A DNA stretch of 64,000 nucleotides, from contig CAWGIG010000001.1 in NCBI GenBank assembly GCA_963822595.1, positions 372,001 through 436,000 on the forward strand. The letters are read 5' to 3'. This document shows positions 7,832 through 17,318 of the stretch, one piece after another. The notes under the pieces are model-generated. The model searched no databases. It was not told the origin of the DNA and saw only the letters and a list, made by a program, of their open reading frames with translations. The stretch is from CAVRUH01 sp963822595 (lineage in GTDB: Bacteria > Chlamydiota > Chlamydiia > Chlamydiales > Waddliaceae). Numbering within the stretch: the first letter of the stretch is position 1; each line of letters opens with the position of its first letter. Made by a program: the position numbers and the translations under genes.

Positions 7832-8539
7832 TTATTTTACACGCAGAACATCACCAGGTTTTAGGTTACGAGCTTTCGCTTCGTCAAGATTATTCATCTT
7901 CAATAGTTGATCGAAGCGCACATGAAATTGTTTTGCAACCTTCCAAGGATTATCGCCTGTTTTCAGAGTGTAGTATTCTGCGCCACCTTCTGCACATTTT
8001 GCTGCTGCAGCAATGGAGGGCTTAGGTTTTACAACATCTTTTTTCTTTCCTGAAGGAACACGAAGAATTTGTCCAATATCCAGACGTTCATTTTTCAATT
8101 GGTTGATGCGCATGATTTCTTTGACAGTTGTTCCGTTGGCGCGAGCAATTTTATCTAGGGAATCACCACGCTTTACAGTGACTTCAGTATAACGCTCTTC
8201 TGTCGGATTTGGATTTTGTGCAGTTACTTTCGGTGCTTCGGCCGGAACAGTTTCACTTGAGTCTTCCAGTAAAATCTCAGAAGTTCTGTCTGAATCCTCT
8301 GTGGATTGTGCATAGCTTTTTAAAACCTGATCAAGCTCATCCTTAGAGGCTATTTGCGTGAGTGGTGAAGGGGTTTTTTCTTGAATTTGCGAGGTTCTTT
8401 CGGTTTCAACTAGGTTGAGATCGATATTTTGAAAGCTGCTTACACCTTCGATATTTGTTGTTGTGGCCATCATAAACAATAGCGCTAACAATCCTGTATT
8501 GACTAGTGCTGCGATTATCACAGTATCCTTTTTGCTCAT
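7832..8539 (-). CDS. membrane-anchored protein with two LysM domains, NlpD position
   Basis: The 235-residue protein has an N-terminal membrane helix (about residues 8-28, VIIAALVNTGLLALLFMMA), a low-complexity linker to about 115, and two LysM peptidoglycan-binding domains at about 117-162 (VKRGDSLDKIARANG) and 189-234 (LKTGDNPWKVAKQFH). In Chlamydia the gene at this place is called nlpD. No M23 peptidase domain is present here, so it cannot be a lytic NlpD; it is more likely a wall-binding scaffold or amidase regulator. It lies 18 bases downstream of murD and two bases before ftsW. Confidence 0.85.
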   Translation of the reverse strand: MSKKDTVIIAALVNTGLLALLFMMATTTNIEGVSSFQNIDLNLVETERTSQIQEKTPSPLTQIASKDELDQVLKSYAQSTEDSDRTSEILLEDSSETVPAEAPKVTAQNPNPTEERYTEVTVKRGDSLDKIARANGTTVKEIMRINQLKNERLDIGQILRVPSGKKKDVVKPKPSIAAAAKCAEGGAEYYTLKTGDNPWKVAKQFHVRFDQLLKMNNLDEAKARNLKPGDVLRVK

Positions 8540-8557
8540 CTGACTTCTCCATTATTA

Positions 8558-9841
8558 TTATAATTCATTTATTATTCTTTTAAATTCCTCACCTCTGTGG
8601 GCATAATTTCTAAACATATCAAAACTAGAGCATCCCGGTGACAACAGTACGTTTTCTCCGGGAGATGCTATCTCTGAAGCATGCCTCACAGCATCTTCCA
8701 GAGACTTAAATTTTTTCACAGGATATGCGCCTGACATTTCCTTTTCAATTTTATCTGCCGCTTGACCGATAACGCATATACATTTTACTTTTTGCTTAAA
8801 GGATTGGATCCAAGGATTATATGTAGAGCCTTTATCTACACCGCCGGCAATAAGCACTACCTGGCCTTCCATGGTATCTACAGCGCGAATTACCGCATCG
8901 ATATTGGTTCCCTTGCTATCGTCGAAGTAATTAACATCCCCAAAACGACGTACAAACTCAATACGATGGGCAGGTTTCTTAAATGATTCTAAACCTTTCA
9001 AGAACTGATCCGCTGTAACACCTACCTCTAAACAAAGCAAATAAGCGGCCATGATATTTTCGATATCATGACTAACCCCTCTTCTATAACAAATTGGCAA
9101 TAAGCATTCAATATTTTCTTTACTACAAATTGCATTTTCTTGAATAAAATAATCAGAATCTAAAGAATAACCATATGTTTTGGGTAAAAAACTTCCAAAT
9201 AAATGTCCAAATTCTTGTGTAATTTTCTCAAAAACATACAGATTAGAACCCTTTTTAAGACAATCTTTCATCAATAATTTTGCCTTAGCATAATCTTCCA
9301 TTGAACTATATCTATCTAAATGATCCGGGGTAATATTAAGAATAACCCCTGCATCAATGACCGGAGTCCTCATAGTCTCAAGCTGATAAGAGCTCAATTC
9401 AACAACAATTATCTCATCCTTAATGGTTTCCAATTCAGAAGCAAGAGGATTCCCCACATTCCCTAACGCCTTCGCGGGTATACCCGATTCGTTCAAAATA
9501 TGAGCAATTAATAAAGTAACTGTTGTTTTACCATTTGTTCCGGTAATTCCTATAAAGCGACTATTAATAAACCGACTAGCAAGTTCAATTTCTCCGATAA
9601 TTTCAATTTGATTTTTTTTTGCGTTCTGACAGATGGGGTGATCCTGGGGAATTCCGGGAGAAATCACAAAAAGATCAAATAAACTGATGTCTATAGGGTC
9701 CTGATCGGAGGTAACGGTTACTCCATCCATTTTTATGGATTGGAAGTTTTTGTCTAATCCATGGACCTGATATCCTTTTTTTATAAGAAACTTTGCGGCG
9801 GATTGTCCGCTTATCCCCATTCCCAAAATCAGCGCTTTCAT
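8558..9841 (-). CDS. murD: UDP-N-acetylmuramoylalanine--D-glutamate ligase
   Basis: MurD adds D-glutamate to UDP-MurNAc-L-Ala in the cytoplasm. The 427-residue protein shows the Mur-ligase ATP loop GITGTNGKTTVT (about 98-109), ELSSYQLET, NITPDHLDR and the third-domain DDSKGTN and LLSPGCSSFDMF motifs. The N-terminal Rossmann start ALILGMGISGQSAA fits. An AAGGGAA ribosome site precedes the ATG. It follows mraY by 12 bases and is part of the leftward murF-mraY-murD-LysM-ftsW-murG operon. Confidence 0.96.
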   Translation of the reverse strand: MKALILGMGISGQSAAKFLIKKGYQVHGLDKNFQSIKMDGVTVTSDQDPIDISLFDLFVISPGIPQDHPICQNAKKNQIEIIGEIELASRFINSRFIGITGTNGKTTVTLLIAHILNESGIPAKALGNVGNPLASELETIKDEIIVVELSSYQLETMRTPVIDAGVILNITPDHLDRYSSMEDYAKAKLLMKDCLKKGSNLYVFEKITQEFGHLFGSFLPKTYGYSLDSDYFIQENAICSKENIECLLPICYRRGVSHDIENIMAAYLLCLEVGVTADQFLKGLESFKKPAHRIEFVRRFGDVNYFDDSKGTNIDAVIRAVDTMEGQVVLIAGGVDKGSTYNPWIQSFKQKVKCICVIGQAADKIEKEMSGAYPVKKFKSLEDAVRHASEIASPGENVLLSPGCSSFDMFRNYAHRGEEFKRIINEL

Positions 9842-9853
9842 ATTCGGTTCCCT

Positions 9854-11044
9854 TTATTGAAATTTTATGGAGGCCAATCCGATAATTGCCAAGAGTAAAC
9901 CTATGATCCAAAATCTGAGAACGACTTTTGTTTCCGGCCAACCCATGAATTCGAAATGGTGATGTAACGGAGCGCAAAGAAGGACTCGCCTTTTGTTGCG
10001 AAATTTGTAACTTCCCACTTGAGCAATCACGGAAAGGGCTTCAGCAACAAAAATCCCGCCTAAAATAACCAGAAGGAGCTCTCTTTTCAAAAGAACGGCG
10101 GTCACGCCGATAATTCCTCCTAAAGCTAGTGAACCTGTATCCCCCATGAATACTTGTGCGGGGTGTCCGTTATACCAAAGGAACCCGAGACAAGCTCCTA
10201 CAAAGGCGCTCATATAAACGGCAATTTCTCCGCTTCCTTCGATATAGAGAATATTCAAGTAACTTGCGATGTCCATATTATTCGAAAGGAAAGCGATGAT
10301 TGCTAAGCTAGCAGCCACCAAGATTAAGCAGCCTGCAGCTAATCCGTCGAGCCCATCTGTAAGATTTACGGCATTCGAAGCCCCGGCAACAACACAAATG
10401 GTAAATAAGAAAGAAATGACCAGAAAAATGCCGGAGAATTGAATGATATGATCCTTAAAAAAGGGAAAGTATACCCTCGTGGCAAAGTCTTGAAGTGGAA
10501 TCGCATTTTGGAGATTATCTTTTATCATAGGAGGTTGGTACCAAGAGCCAATATGAAAAGATTCATGAAAGATTGGAACGAGCAGATAAAGTGCCAATAA
10601 AGCTGCAATAGCCCCCTGCCCAATGAGTTTTTTCTTTCCAGAAAGTCCCTTTGTGTTTTTAAATTTCAGCTTTAGGTAGTCATCTGAAGCTCCAATAGCA
10701 CCTAAAACGATAGTGGTGAGAAATAATATGAGAGTAAAAATGTGTGTGAGGTCCATCCAGAGAAGCATCGAAACGAGCATGGAAAAAATAATAAGAAGTC
10801 CGCCCATTGTAGGAGTGTTTTTCTTTTTTGAGTGAAGTTCACCTAAATGGGGACATTCGTCAGTGCGAATGGATTGACCGATTTTTAACTCATATAACTT
10901 TTTAATAAAACGCGGACCCATGAAAATGCTGATAACAAGGGCTGTCATAGCTGCTAGCATCATTCGCGTGGATGTGTAGGAAAGTACTGTGGGGATCTTC
11001 AAGCCGAAAAAATCGCGCAAAATATAAATAATGTACTCAACCAT
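9854..11044 (-). CDS. mraY: phospho-N-acetylmuramoyl-pentapeptide-transferase
   Basis: MraY transfers phospho-MurNAc-pentapeptide to undecaprenyl phosphate and makes lipid I. The 396-residue polytopic membrane protein carries the family blocks KKNTPTMGGLLI (about 74), DDYLKL with the metal-binding aspartates (about 122), NAVNLTDGLDGLAAG (about 224), the cytoplasmic FMGDTGSLALGG and the histidine motif APLHHHFE near 370. It starts one base after murF ends, so the two are coupled. A somewhat long loop before residue 190 is the only departure from a typical MraY. Confidence 0.96.
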   Translation of the reverse strand: MVEYIIYILRDFFGLKIPTVLSYTSTRMMLAAMTALVISIFMGPRFIKKLYELKIGQSIRTDECPHLGELHSKKKNTPTMGGLLIIFSMLVSMLLWMDLTHIFTLILFLTTIVLGAIGASDDYLKLKFKNTKGLSGKKKLIGQGAIAALLALYLLVPIFHESFHIGSWYQPPMIKDNLQNAIPLQDFATRVYFPFFKDHIIQFSGIFLVISFLFTICVVAGASNAVNLTDGLDGLAAGCLILVAASLAIIAFLSNNMDIASYLNILYIEGSGEIAVYMSAFVGACLGFLWYNGHPAQVFMGDTGSLALGGIIGVTAVLLKRELLLVILGGIFVAEALSVIAQVGSYKFRNKRRVLLCAPLHHHFEFMGWPETKVVLRFWIIGLLLAIIGLASIKFQ

Positions 11045-11045
11045 T

Positions 11046-12374
11046 TTAAAGTTCCTCGATGACCTTCCACATTTGTTTAAAATTACTTCCCTTTAGTAGC
11101 ACGCTATCCCCTTCCTTTAACACCTCTCTGAGCTTTTCTACAAGCTCCAATCGATCATTAAATAAAAATGCAGGTTTATTGACATTATTCCAACATTCAA
11201 CGATGGGAATACACCCTCTTCCTAGACATAACATGAGATCGATATTTTCTAATGCACTTTTTCCGACTTCAATATGACATTTTTCCGAAAAATCACCTAG
11301 ATCTACCATTTCCCCTAAGCAAGCGATCTTTTTTCCGCCCAGTTTTGGTTCCGGAAGACTGACTAAAGCAGCTTTCATAGAAGCCTCGCAGGCATTGTAA
11401 GAGTCATTGACAAAGGTTGCTCCGCGAAGGTTAAGAATCTGCATTCTTTTTTCTGGGAGTCGCAATTTCGCAGCGCCGCTTTTTACTTCATTCCATGTGA
11501 GCCCTAAAGTTCGTGCAACCGAGACCGCTGCCAGGAAATTATGCAGATTATGGCGCCCCGGTACAGGCAAAGGATCAAAGGAAACAAACCCGGAAGAATC
11601 CTTGATTTCGAAACCATTCGGGGTTTCGTGCAAGAAAAAGTCTGTATTAGGAGAGGTTACGGAAAATGAAATTTTTGGACATGTTCCGATTCCTTTAAGG
11701 GTGTTGAAGTTGACAATGTCTTTATTAAGTATCCCTAGCTTCGTTTTTTGATGAGAGAATATTTCGCCTTTAGCCATGCCAATTGACTCTAATGAACCGA
11801 AATTTTTCACATGGACAAGGGCTGTCGTGGTGATGACAGCAATGTCTGGAGGCGCGATTTGTGTGAGCTGTGTGATTTGACCGGGCTGATCCATCCCCAT
11901 TTCGAGAACTAAGATATCTTTTTCAGTTAAGTCATTATTTAATAAAGCTAAAGGAAGCCCAATTTGAGAGTTTTGATTACCGATAAAGGAAGCCACACGA
12001 AATTTTTCACTGAGAATTGTTGCAATGAAGTCTTTGGTTGTCGTTTTACCTATGGACCCTGTGATAGCGACGATTTTTGCCTGAGATTGATCGATGACCC
12101 ATTTAGCTAAATTTTGAAGGGCTGCAAGGACATTGTCCACCTTAAGAAGCTGTAATCCTTCGACATGTTCTGAGTAGTGGTTACTAACAACTGCGGCGAT
12201 AGCGCCCATTTTTTTTGCTTCCTCAAGAAAGGAGTGGCCATCAACTTTGGCCCCTTTTAGAGCAAAAAACAGGTTTCCGGCCTTAGTTAGGCGTGTATCG
12301 ACACTAAAACCTGTGATGTTAAGGTTTTCTTTGACATCTACGCCAAGGATATGGGCTATTTTTTGCAGCTGCAT
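11046..12374 (-). CDS. murF: UDP-MurNAc-tripeptide--D-alanyl-D-alanine ligase
   Basis: MurF adds D-Ala-D-Ala to complete the UDP-MurNAc-pentapeptide. The ATP loop AITGSIGKTTTKD, the LEMGMDQPGQI and the NDSYNACEASM motifs are typical. The frame can be extended to an ATG at 12440, but I choose the ATG at 12374 (MQLQKIAHILG). It has a GGAG ribosome site eight bases upstream, and the family normally begins about here; this gives 442 residues. It is the first gene of the leftward wall operon and is divergent from the desaturase gene. Confidence 0.94.
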   Translation of the reverse strand: MQLQKIAHILGVDVKENLNITGFSVDTRLTKAGNLFFALKGAKVDGHSFLEEAKKMGAIAAVVSNHYSEHVEGLQLLKVDNVLAALQNLAKWVIDQSQAKIVAITGSIGKTTTKDFIATILSEKFRVASFIGNQNSQIGLPLALLNNDLTEKDILVLEMGMDQPGQITQLTQIAPPDIAVITTTALVHVKNFGSLESIGMAKGEIFSHQKTKLGILNKDIVNFNTLKGIGTCPKISFSVTSPNTDFFLHETPNGFEIKDSSGFVSFDPLPVPGRHNLHNFLAAVSVARTLGLTWNEVKSGAAKLRLPEKRMQILNLRGATFVNDSYNACEASMKAALVSLPEPKLGGKKIACLGEMVDLGDFSEKCHIEVGKSALENIDLMLCLGRGCIPIVECWNNVNKPAFLFNDRLELVEKLREVLKEGDSVLLKGSNFKQMWKVIEEL

Positions 12375-12533
12375 GAACAAACTCCGATCAAGCATAATTT
12401 GATTTTTGATAAGAAAATTTACAATGAAACCTTGCGGCATTAAAAGTGATGATATATGGGTGATTATTTATTTTGTAGTGTTTTTTGGCTTTGCGGGACG
12501 GAATTTTGAGACAGAAAAATAAAAATTGATACT

Positions 12534-12563
12534 TTGCTTTATATATAGGAAATATGTTAGAAT
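12534..12563 (+). promoter_or_regulatory. promoter of the desaturase gene
   Basis: TTGCTT (12534-12539) and TAGAAT (12558-12563) are 18 bases apart, and the -10 has the TG extension (TGT-TAGAAT). The desaturase ATG follows about 30 bases later, after a GGGAGA ribosome site. The 12375-12593 divergent interval must also hold the murF operon promoter, which I could not place confidently. Confidence 0.5.
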
Positions 12564-12593
12564 TGAAATTATTTCATAGTATGGGAGATTAAC

Positions 12594-13721
12594 ATGGATC
12601 GTGCCAAATCATTCAATTGGGGACCTGCCTCATTTTTAATCATCTATCATGTGTTGTTACTGGCAAGTCTTCCCTTCTATTTCTACTACGCGCCTCCCTC
12701 AATTGCGATGATTCTAGTCACTTTTGTGCTACTTTATATGACAGGGCTTAGCATCACCGCTGGTTATCACCGCTATTTCGCCCATAAAGCGTACCGTGCT
12801 CACCCTATTGTGGAAGGGATCCTATTATTTTTAGGCTCGATGACAGCTCAAGGAAGCGTTATTCGTTGGAGCTTTGACCATCGCCTTCACCATGTCCATG
12901 TTGATACGGACGAAGATCCTTATTCCATTAAAAAAGGTTTTTGGTACGCCCATTGCCTATGGCTATTAGAAAAACCCCGTCCTATAGAGACAAAAGTCGT
13001 TTCAGACTTATTTAAGAAAAAATGGGTTGCCCTGCAACACAAGTACTATGGATTATCCATGGTTTTGACGAATATGATTGCCTATTTTGCGGTGGCTTGG
13101 ATGTTGGATGATTATCTTGGCGCCTTTTTTATGGCTATTTGGGTAAGAATCTTTTTGCTGCATCATTTTACCTGGTTTATCAACTCGCTTGCACACACTT
13201 GGGGAGACAAACCCTTCTGCAAAGAGCAATCTGCTGTTGATAATTACATCATCTCCCTGCTTACTTTTGGTGAGGGTTATCATAACTACCACCACACCTA
13301 TGCTAATGACTATAGAAATGGAATCAGGTGGTATCACTTTGATCCGACCAAATGGCTGATTTGGACCCTTGATAAGTTGGGTTTAGCCACGAACCTCAAG
13401 AGAATGGATCATTACACTGTTAACAAGAGAATTGTTCTTGAAAGAAAGAATCTTCTATTGAATCAGATCAAGGAGCTTTGGTACGTCAAAAAAGATGATG
13501 TGGAAAAGCGTATTGACGAGATCTCTGAGGCTATTTTACAAAAGATTTCTGAATTCAATCAATTGATTGAAAAGTATCATCAGACGAAGAAGGACAACTG
13601 TGAGCGTGACATGCTTTTAGAAATCAAAGCTGAAATCAAGGCTTTGAAGAAAAGGCTAAACGAAGATTGGAGACAATGGCACCAACTATCGGACCAAATC
13701 ATGGGACTAAGACCTATTTAG
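12594..13721 (+). CDS. acyl-CoA/acyl-lipid delta-9-type fatty acid desaturase
   Basis: The 375-residue protein is a membrane di-iron desaturase of the stearoyl-CoA desaturase type. The histidine boxes are intact: HRYFAH (59-64), HRLHHVH (96-102) and HNYHH (230-234). Paired hydrophobic segments occur at about 12-55 and 155-195. Such enzymes introduce a double bond into acyl chains and adjust membrane fluidity. The last 85 residues are highly charged and predicted coiled coil (VEKRIDEISEAILQKI), an extension not needed for catalysis. No acyl-carrier or electron-transfer domain is fused, so a separate donor is required. Confidence 0.92.
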   Translation: MDRAKSFNWGPASFLIIYHVLLLASLPFYFYYAPPSIAMILVTFVLLYMTGLSITAGYHRYFAHKAYRAHPIVEGILLFLGSMTAQGSVIRWSFDHRLHHVHVDTDEDPYSIKKGFWYAHCLWLLEKPRPIETKVVSDLFKKKWVALQHKYYGLSMVLTNMIAYFAVAWMLDDYLGAFFMAIWVRIFLLHHFTWFINSLAHTWGDKPFCKEQSAVDNYIISLLTFGEGYHNYHHTYANDYRNGIRWYHFDPTKWLIWTLDKLGLATNLKRMDHYTVNKRIVLERKNLLLNQIKELWYVKKDDVEKRIDEISEAILQKISEFNQLIEKYHQTKKDNCERDMLLEIKAEIKALKKRLNEDWRQWHQLSDQIMGLRPI

Positions 13722-13868
13722 ATCTCAATATTATTGATGTTGAGTAATATTTTTTTGCAGCATTGCAATATCTCGAAGAGTACCTTGAAGATTATGCAAA
13801 CCTTGGCTGCGGTCGCTACGCCTGACTGTTACCCACATCTTTTCAGGAGCCACACTGGTCATACAACA

Positions 13869-13962
13869 GTATGTAGCTTACTGTGTCCTCACAGTAAGCG
13901 ATGCTCAAGAGTTTGCAAACACTCGCACCAGGCTTACTGTGGGGACACAGTAAGCTACATAC
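13869..13962. repeat. 94-bp double-hairpin inverted repeat, family A copy
   Basis: The ends GTATGTAGCTTACTGTG and CACAGTAAGCTACATAC pair perfectly. Each arm also contains its own hairpin (GCTTACTGTG-TCCT-CACAGTAAGC at the left), so the RNA could fold as one long stem or as two side hairpins. The same structure is found after groEL at 24167-24307. It sits between the convergent desaturase and F-box/LRR genes and may end transcription from both sides. The rest of 13722-14055 shows no gene. Confidence 0.8.
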
Positions 13963-14055
13963 GCTGACTTTCAGCCCTCATGAAATGATCATTGAGCGAA
14001 GCGTAGGCCAGGGGTGATGCGGATATCCAATGCCCAAAAATGTTTCGCCCTTTTA

Positions 14056-15486
14056 TCATTTATAAACTGTCAAGGAAGGGGTAGATTCTGGCCGATTTTT
14101 TAGGGCATCACAGCCATCACAGTAAAGCTTTTTCAATGAAGCCGGAAGGTCAGGTAAATCTGTTAAAGCGTAGCTAAGGCTGCAGTTAAGCTCTGTCAGC
14201 GAAGCCGGAAGCTTTGGAAGCAAGGTTAGCTTATCGCATCTACTGCAATTAAGCTTAATCAGCCAATCCGGAAGAGCAGGCAGCTCTTCTACACGGCAGC
14301 AATTGCTGCAGTCAAGCTCGGTCAGCGAAGTCGAAAAAAGCTCTGGGAGCTTTGTTAACCAAAGACAATAGTTGCAGCGAAGCTTAGTCAGCGAACTCGG
14401 AAGCTCGGGCAGCTCTATAAGCCTGATACAAGATTGGCAGCGAAGCTCTGTCAGTGAAGTCAGAAACAGCTCCGGAAGCTTTCTTAGCGCGAGGCAACCG
14501 GTGCAGTCAAGCACTCTTAGGGAGGCTGGAAGGTTGGGAAGCTTTCTTAACGTGTCGCAGCAGCAGCATTCAAGCACTGTTAGCGAAGCTGGGAGCTCAG
14601 TTAGCTCAGTTAACTGTCTGCAGGCATCTAATTGAAGCACTCTCAGCAAAGGTGGAAGCTTCTCAATCTTTACTATTTTATTACTTTTTATAAATAAATG
14701 ACTTAGGTTAGGACATATTTGGGTTAATTTTTCTAGATGCTTTTCATTGAAGTCAGCAAACCCTTTGAAGTCAGCATAAGTTAAATGTTGACAAGCAGTA
14801 TTCTTCTCAAGCCATTGAATGGCTTGATCAGCATTTGTTATTGTAGGTGGAATAGCTTCTTTAAGGTTAAGGCAGCCATTATTTATTGAGAGAATTTTAG
14901 CGAGATGTGTAGCTGCATTTTTGAATTGTCTATTAACGAGTCTTGCTGCCTCTACTTGATTTGGAGAAGTGCGACCCAAGATGAGTTTTTCCAACACGTC
15001 TTTCGGTAGAGAGAAACCATTTACTGATACGTTCAGAGAAAGAATAATTTCGTTGCGTAGGGTTCGAAGGACATTGACTTCCTTTAAATATTTCTCTTTT
15101 AGATCTTCTTGGGCGATCACTATTTCAAGACCATCTACAAAAGATTGTTTTTCATTTTCATTTAATCGATCAAATTGCTCTTTGGATACGCCACTAAAAC
15201 GACCCTCGTCATATTGGAAGTGTATTTTATTGTGCTTTCGGATGTGGCTGAGAAACATGCTCATATCATTAGCATCGGAAACAAAGAATTCGTTTAGTCG
15301 TTTATCAGCTAAATATTGCTCCTTTGTCTTAATGGCATACCTTCCGAAAGATACAATAGATAATAGGATATGAACAACGATCATAGCTACTTTTGCTGCC
15401 GTTTGTTGCCAACTCGTCGGCTTTACCGCGTAGGGATAACTAAGATAATTATATAGTTCTTTTGGGTCTGTTCTATTAATTAACAT
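14056..15486 (-). CDS. F-box and leucine-rich-repeat protein, copy 3, with membrane segment
   Basis: The 476-residue protein starts with a conserved 25-residue lead (NRTDPKELYNYL), followed by a hydrophobic segment at about 32-48 (VAMIVVHILLSIVSFG). The family-specific domain spans about 85-155. An F-box-like region is at 157-199 (FSLPKDVLEKLILGRTSP, then RLVNRQFKNAATH). About ten LPX-type leucine-rich repeats of 21-23 residues (LPASLTVLECCCC) fill 255-470, each with paired cysteines at fixed positions. The start follows an AGG ribosome site. It lies 12 bases after copy 4 and probably shares its transcript. The role as a host ubiquitin-ligase adaptor is inferred from the fold combination. Confidence 0.75.
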   Translation of the reverse strand: MLINRTDPKELYNYLSYPYAVKPTSWQQTAAKVAMIVVHILLSIVSFGRYAIKTKEQYLADKRLNEFFVSDANDMSMFLSHIRKHNKIHFQYDEGRFSGVSKEQFDRLNENEKQSFVDGLEIVIAQEDLKEKYLKEVNVLRTLRNEIILSLNVSVNGFSLPKDVLEKLILGRTSPNQVEAARLVNRQFKNAATHLAKILSINNGCLNLKEAIPPTITNADQAIQWLEKNTACQHLTYADFKGFADFNEKHLEKLTQICPNLSHLFIKSNKIVKIEKLPPLLRVLQLDACRQLTELTELPASLTVLECCCCDTLRKLPNLPASLRVLDCTGCLALRKLPELFLTSLTELRCQSCIRLIELPELPSSLTKLRCNYCLWLTKLPELFSTSLTELDCSNCCRVEELPALPDWLIKLNCSRCDKLTLLPKLPASLTELNCSLSYALTDLPDLPASLKKLYCDGCDALKNRPESTPSLTVYK

Positions 15487-15498
15487 AAATACCTATTT

Positions 15499-17037
15499 TT
15501 AAATATATTTAACTCGGAAGATTTGCTTCGCCACATTCTCCGCTTGGTTATTTGGTACTCTCGAGAGCGGTTGGTTCTCGGGGAGTTTTAGCGCTGGGCA
15601 TTCCGTGAAGTCATACTTAATCAACGAATCGGGAAGGTGGGGTACTTCGGTTAAGGTTTTGCAACAGAAACAGTTAAGAACGGCTAGCGAAGGAGGAAGG
15701 TCATGAGGCAACTTTGTCAATGAACGACAGAGTTGAGCCTGGAGTTCTATGAGCGAAGGAGGAAGTTGGGGTAGCTCAGTCAGTAAAACGCAAAGATTGC
15801 ATTCCAGCACTTTCAGGGGGAGCCGAAGAAGCTCTGGCAGCTTTTTTAGTCTATGGCAACCGTTGCAACTAAGCACTTCTAGGTTTTCAGGAAGCTGAGG
15901 CAACTCATTTAACACGGTAGATCTGCAGAAAAGCCTTATCAGGGAAGAAGGAAGCTGTGCGGGTAGCATAAATAAACTGGGACAGTCGGTGCATTCCAAC
16001 TCTCTCAATGAGGATGGAAGCATAGTAATCATTGCTAGGTTTTTACAACCCCAGCAGTAAAACTTTCTCAACGAAGCTGGAAGATTCCCAAGCCTGACTA
16101 TATTATCGGTTCTAATGCGCAACTCAGTAAGATCAGGACATATTTGGGTTAATCTTTCTAGATGTGCTATACTAAAGTCATCAAATCCTATAAAGTTAGC
16201 AAATCTCAAGTCATCACAAGCCGTATTTTTTTCAAGCCATTCAATAGCTTGAGTAGCAGTTGTAATCTTGGGTGGAAGAGCCTCTCTGAGTCTAAGAAGC
16301 CCATTATTTATAGATTTGATTTTAGCGCGGTCTGTTGCCGCCGCTTGTATTTTTTTATTGAGCTGTCTCGCTTCTTCGACTTGTTGTGGAGAAGTTCTCC
16401 CTAAGATGAGTTGTTCCAAAACATCCCTAGGAAAGATTGAGAAGCCATCTTCAGCCGGGTTAAGAGAAAGATGAATTTCGTTTCGGATCGTGCGAAGGGC
16501 ATTTTTTTCCCTTGCATATTCATCATTTAAATAATCATTAGCAGACACTTTCTCGATCACAGTTATAAGACGATTTACAACAGCTTCTTTTTGGTTTTTA
16601 TCTAAAGCATCAAACTGATCTTTTGTTACGATACTTAAAAGTTCATCCTCGCATTTAAAATATATTTTATTTCCTTGCCGTATCCTGCCAAGTAAGATTT
16701 TCATACCATCATCGTTAGAAATATCAATGAGTTCTACTTGAATCGGTTTTGGGGGTGCTGGTGGTGGCGCTTCTATGACGGGAGGAGGGGCTACTAATGG
16801 AGGAGGCGGAGGCAAGACTGGAGGTGGTGCGGGTGCGACCGGAATTGGAAGGGGTACTGGCACAATTGCATTTTGCCTTATATCAGGGAAATATCCAAAA
16901 GATACGATAGATAATAGAATGTGAACAGCGATCATCGTTGCTTTTGCTGCGGTTTGCATCCAATTTGTGGGTCTCACAGCATCAGGAAATTTAATATAAT
17001 TCATTAGAATTGTGGGATCAGTTCTATCTATATTCAT
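15499..17037 (-). CDS. F-box and leucine-rich-repeat protein, copy 4, with proline-rich linker
   Basis: I place the start at 17037 (MNIDRTDPTIL). An AAGGA ribosome site precedes it, and the N-terminus then aligns with copy 3; the frame stays open to 17073. The 512 residues comprise the hydrophobic segment seen in copy 3 (about 22-42), then a proline-rich stretch of about 45 residues (PPPVLPPPPPLVAPPP) unique to this copy, the family domain, an F-box-like region (FPRDVLEQLILGRTSP) and about nine LPX-type leucine-rich repeats. Proline-rich linkers in effectors often bind SH3/WW-type or profilin partners; that is speculation here. It is the first gene of a two-gene leftward unit with copy 3. Confidence 0.75.
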   Translation of the reverse strand: MNIDRTDPTILMNYIKFPDAVRPTNWMQTAAKATMIAVHILLSIVSFGYFPDIRQNAIVPVPLPIPVAPAPPPVLPPPPPLVAPPPVIEAPPPAPPKPIQVELIDISNDDGMKILLGRIRQGNKIYFKCEDELLSIVTKDQFDALDKNQKEAVVNRLITVIEKVSANDYLNDEYAREKNALRTIRNEIHLSLNPAEDGFSIFPRDVLEQLILGRTSPQQVEEARQLNKKIQAAATDRAKIKSINNGLLRLREALPPKITTATQAIEWLEKNTACDDLRFANFIGFDDFSIAHLERLTQICPDLTELRIRTDNIVRLGNLPASLRKFYCWGCKNLAMITMLPSSLRELECTDCPSLFMLPAQLPSSLIRLFCRSTVLNELPQLPENLEVLSCNGCHRLKKLPELLRLPLKVLECNLCVLLTELPQLPPSLIELQAQLCRSLTKLPHDLPPSLAVLNCFCCKTLTEVPHLPDSLIKYDFTECPALKLPENQPLSRVPNNQAENVAKQIFRVKYI

Positions 17038-17247
17038 AAACATCCTTATTAAAATTAAATATTTAGAACACAATTATACCACATTTATAAGTATAAATCA
17101 AATTAATTCTTTAAAAGTATATTTGTCGAAATTAGCCTATAGATCTCGAATAAGCCTTTTGAAACGTGTACGAAGGACAGTCGACTTTATTCAAAATTCA
17201 AAAAATTAGCCCAGGTAATTTAAATATTGCCTTGCCATTTTTAAAAG

Positions 17248-17275
17248 AAATACCGTATTTTATACGGTATTTTTT
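17248..17275 (+). terminator. terminator-like hairpin upstream of an unknown gene
   Basis: AAATACCGTA and TACGGTATTT form a perfect 10-bp stem around a short loop, followed by a T run on the plus strand. It lies between the divergent copy 4 and 17393 genes. It could block read-through, or act as a riboregulatory leader if transcription starts further upstream. Confidence 0.5.
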
Positions 17276-17318
17276 AATTTTCAAGTGAATTATAATAGTC
17301 TTTATAATAAGTCTTTTA

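Noticed and set aside
13734..13967. Open frame of 77 codons after the desaturase
   Set aside because: It overlaps the family A double-hairpin repeat, has no ribosome site, and its peptide is cysteine/histidine-rich noise from the repeat.
14372..14693. Two overlapping plus-strand frames opposite an F-box/LRR gene
   Set aside because: They mirror the leucine-rich repeats (periodic serine-rich peptide) and are shadows of the real gene.
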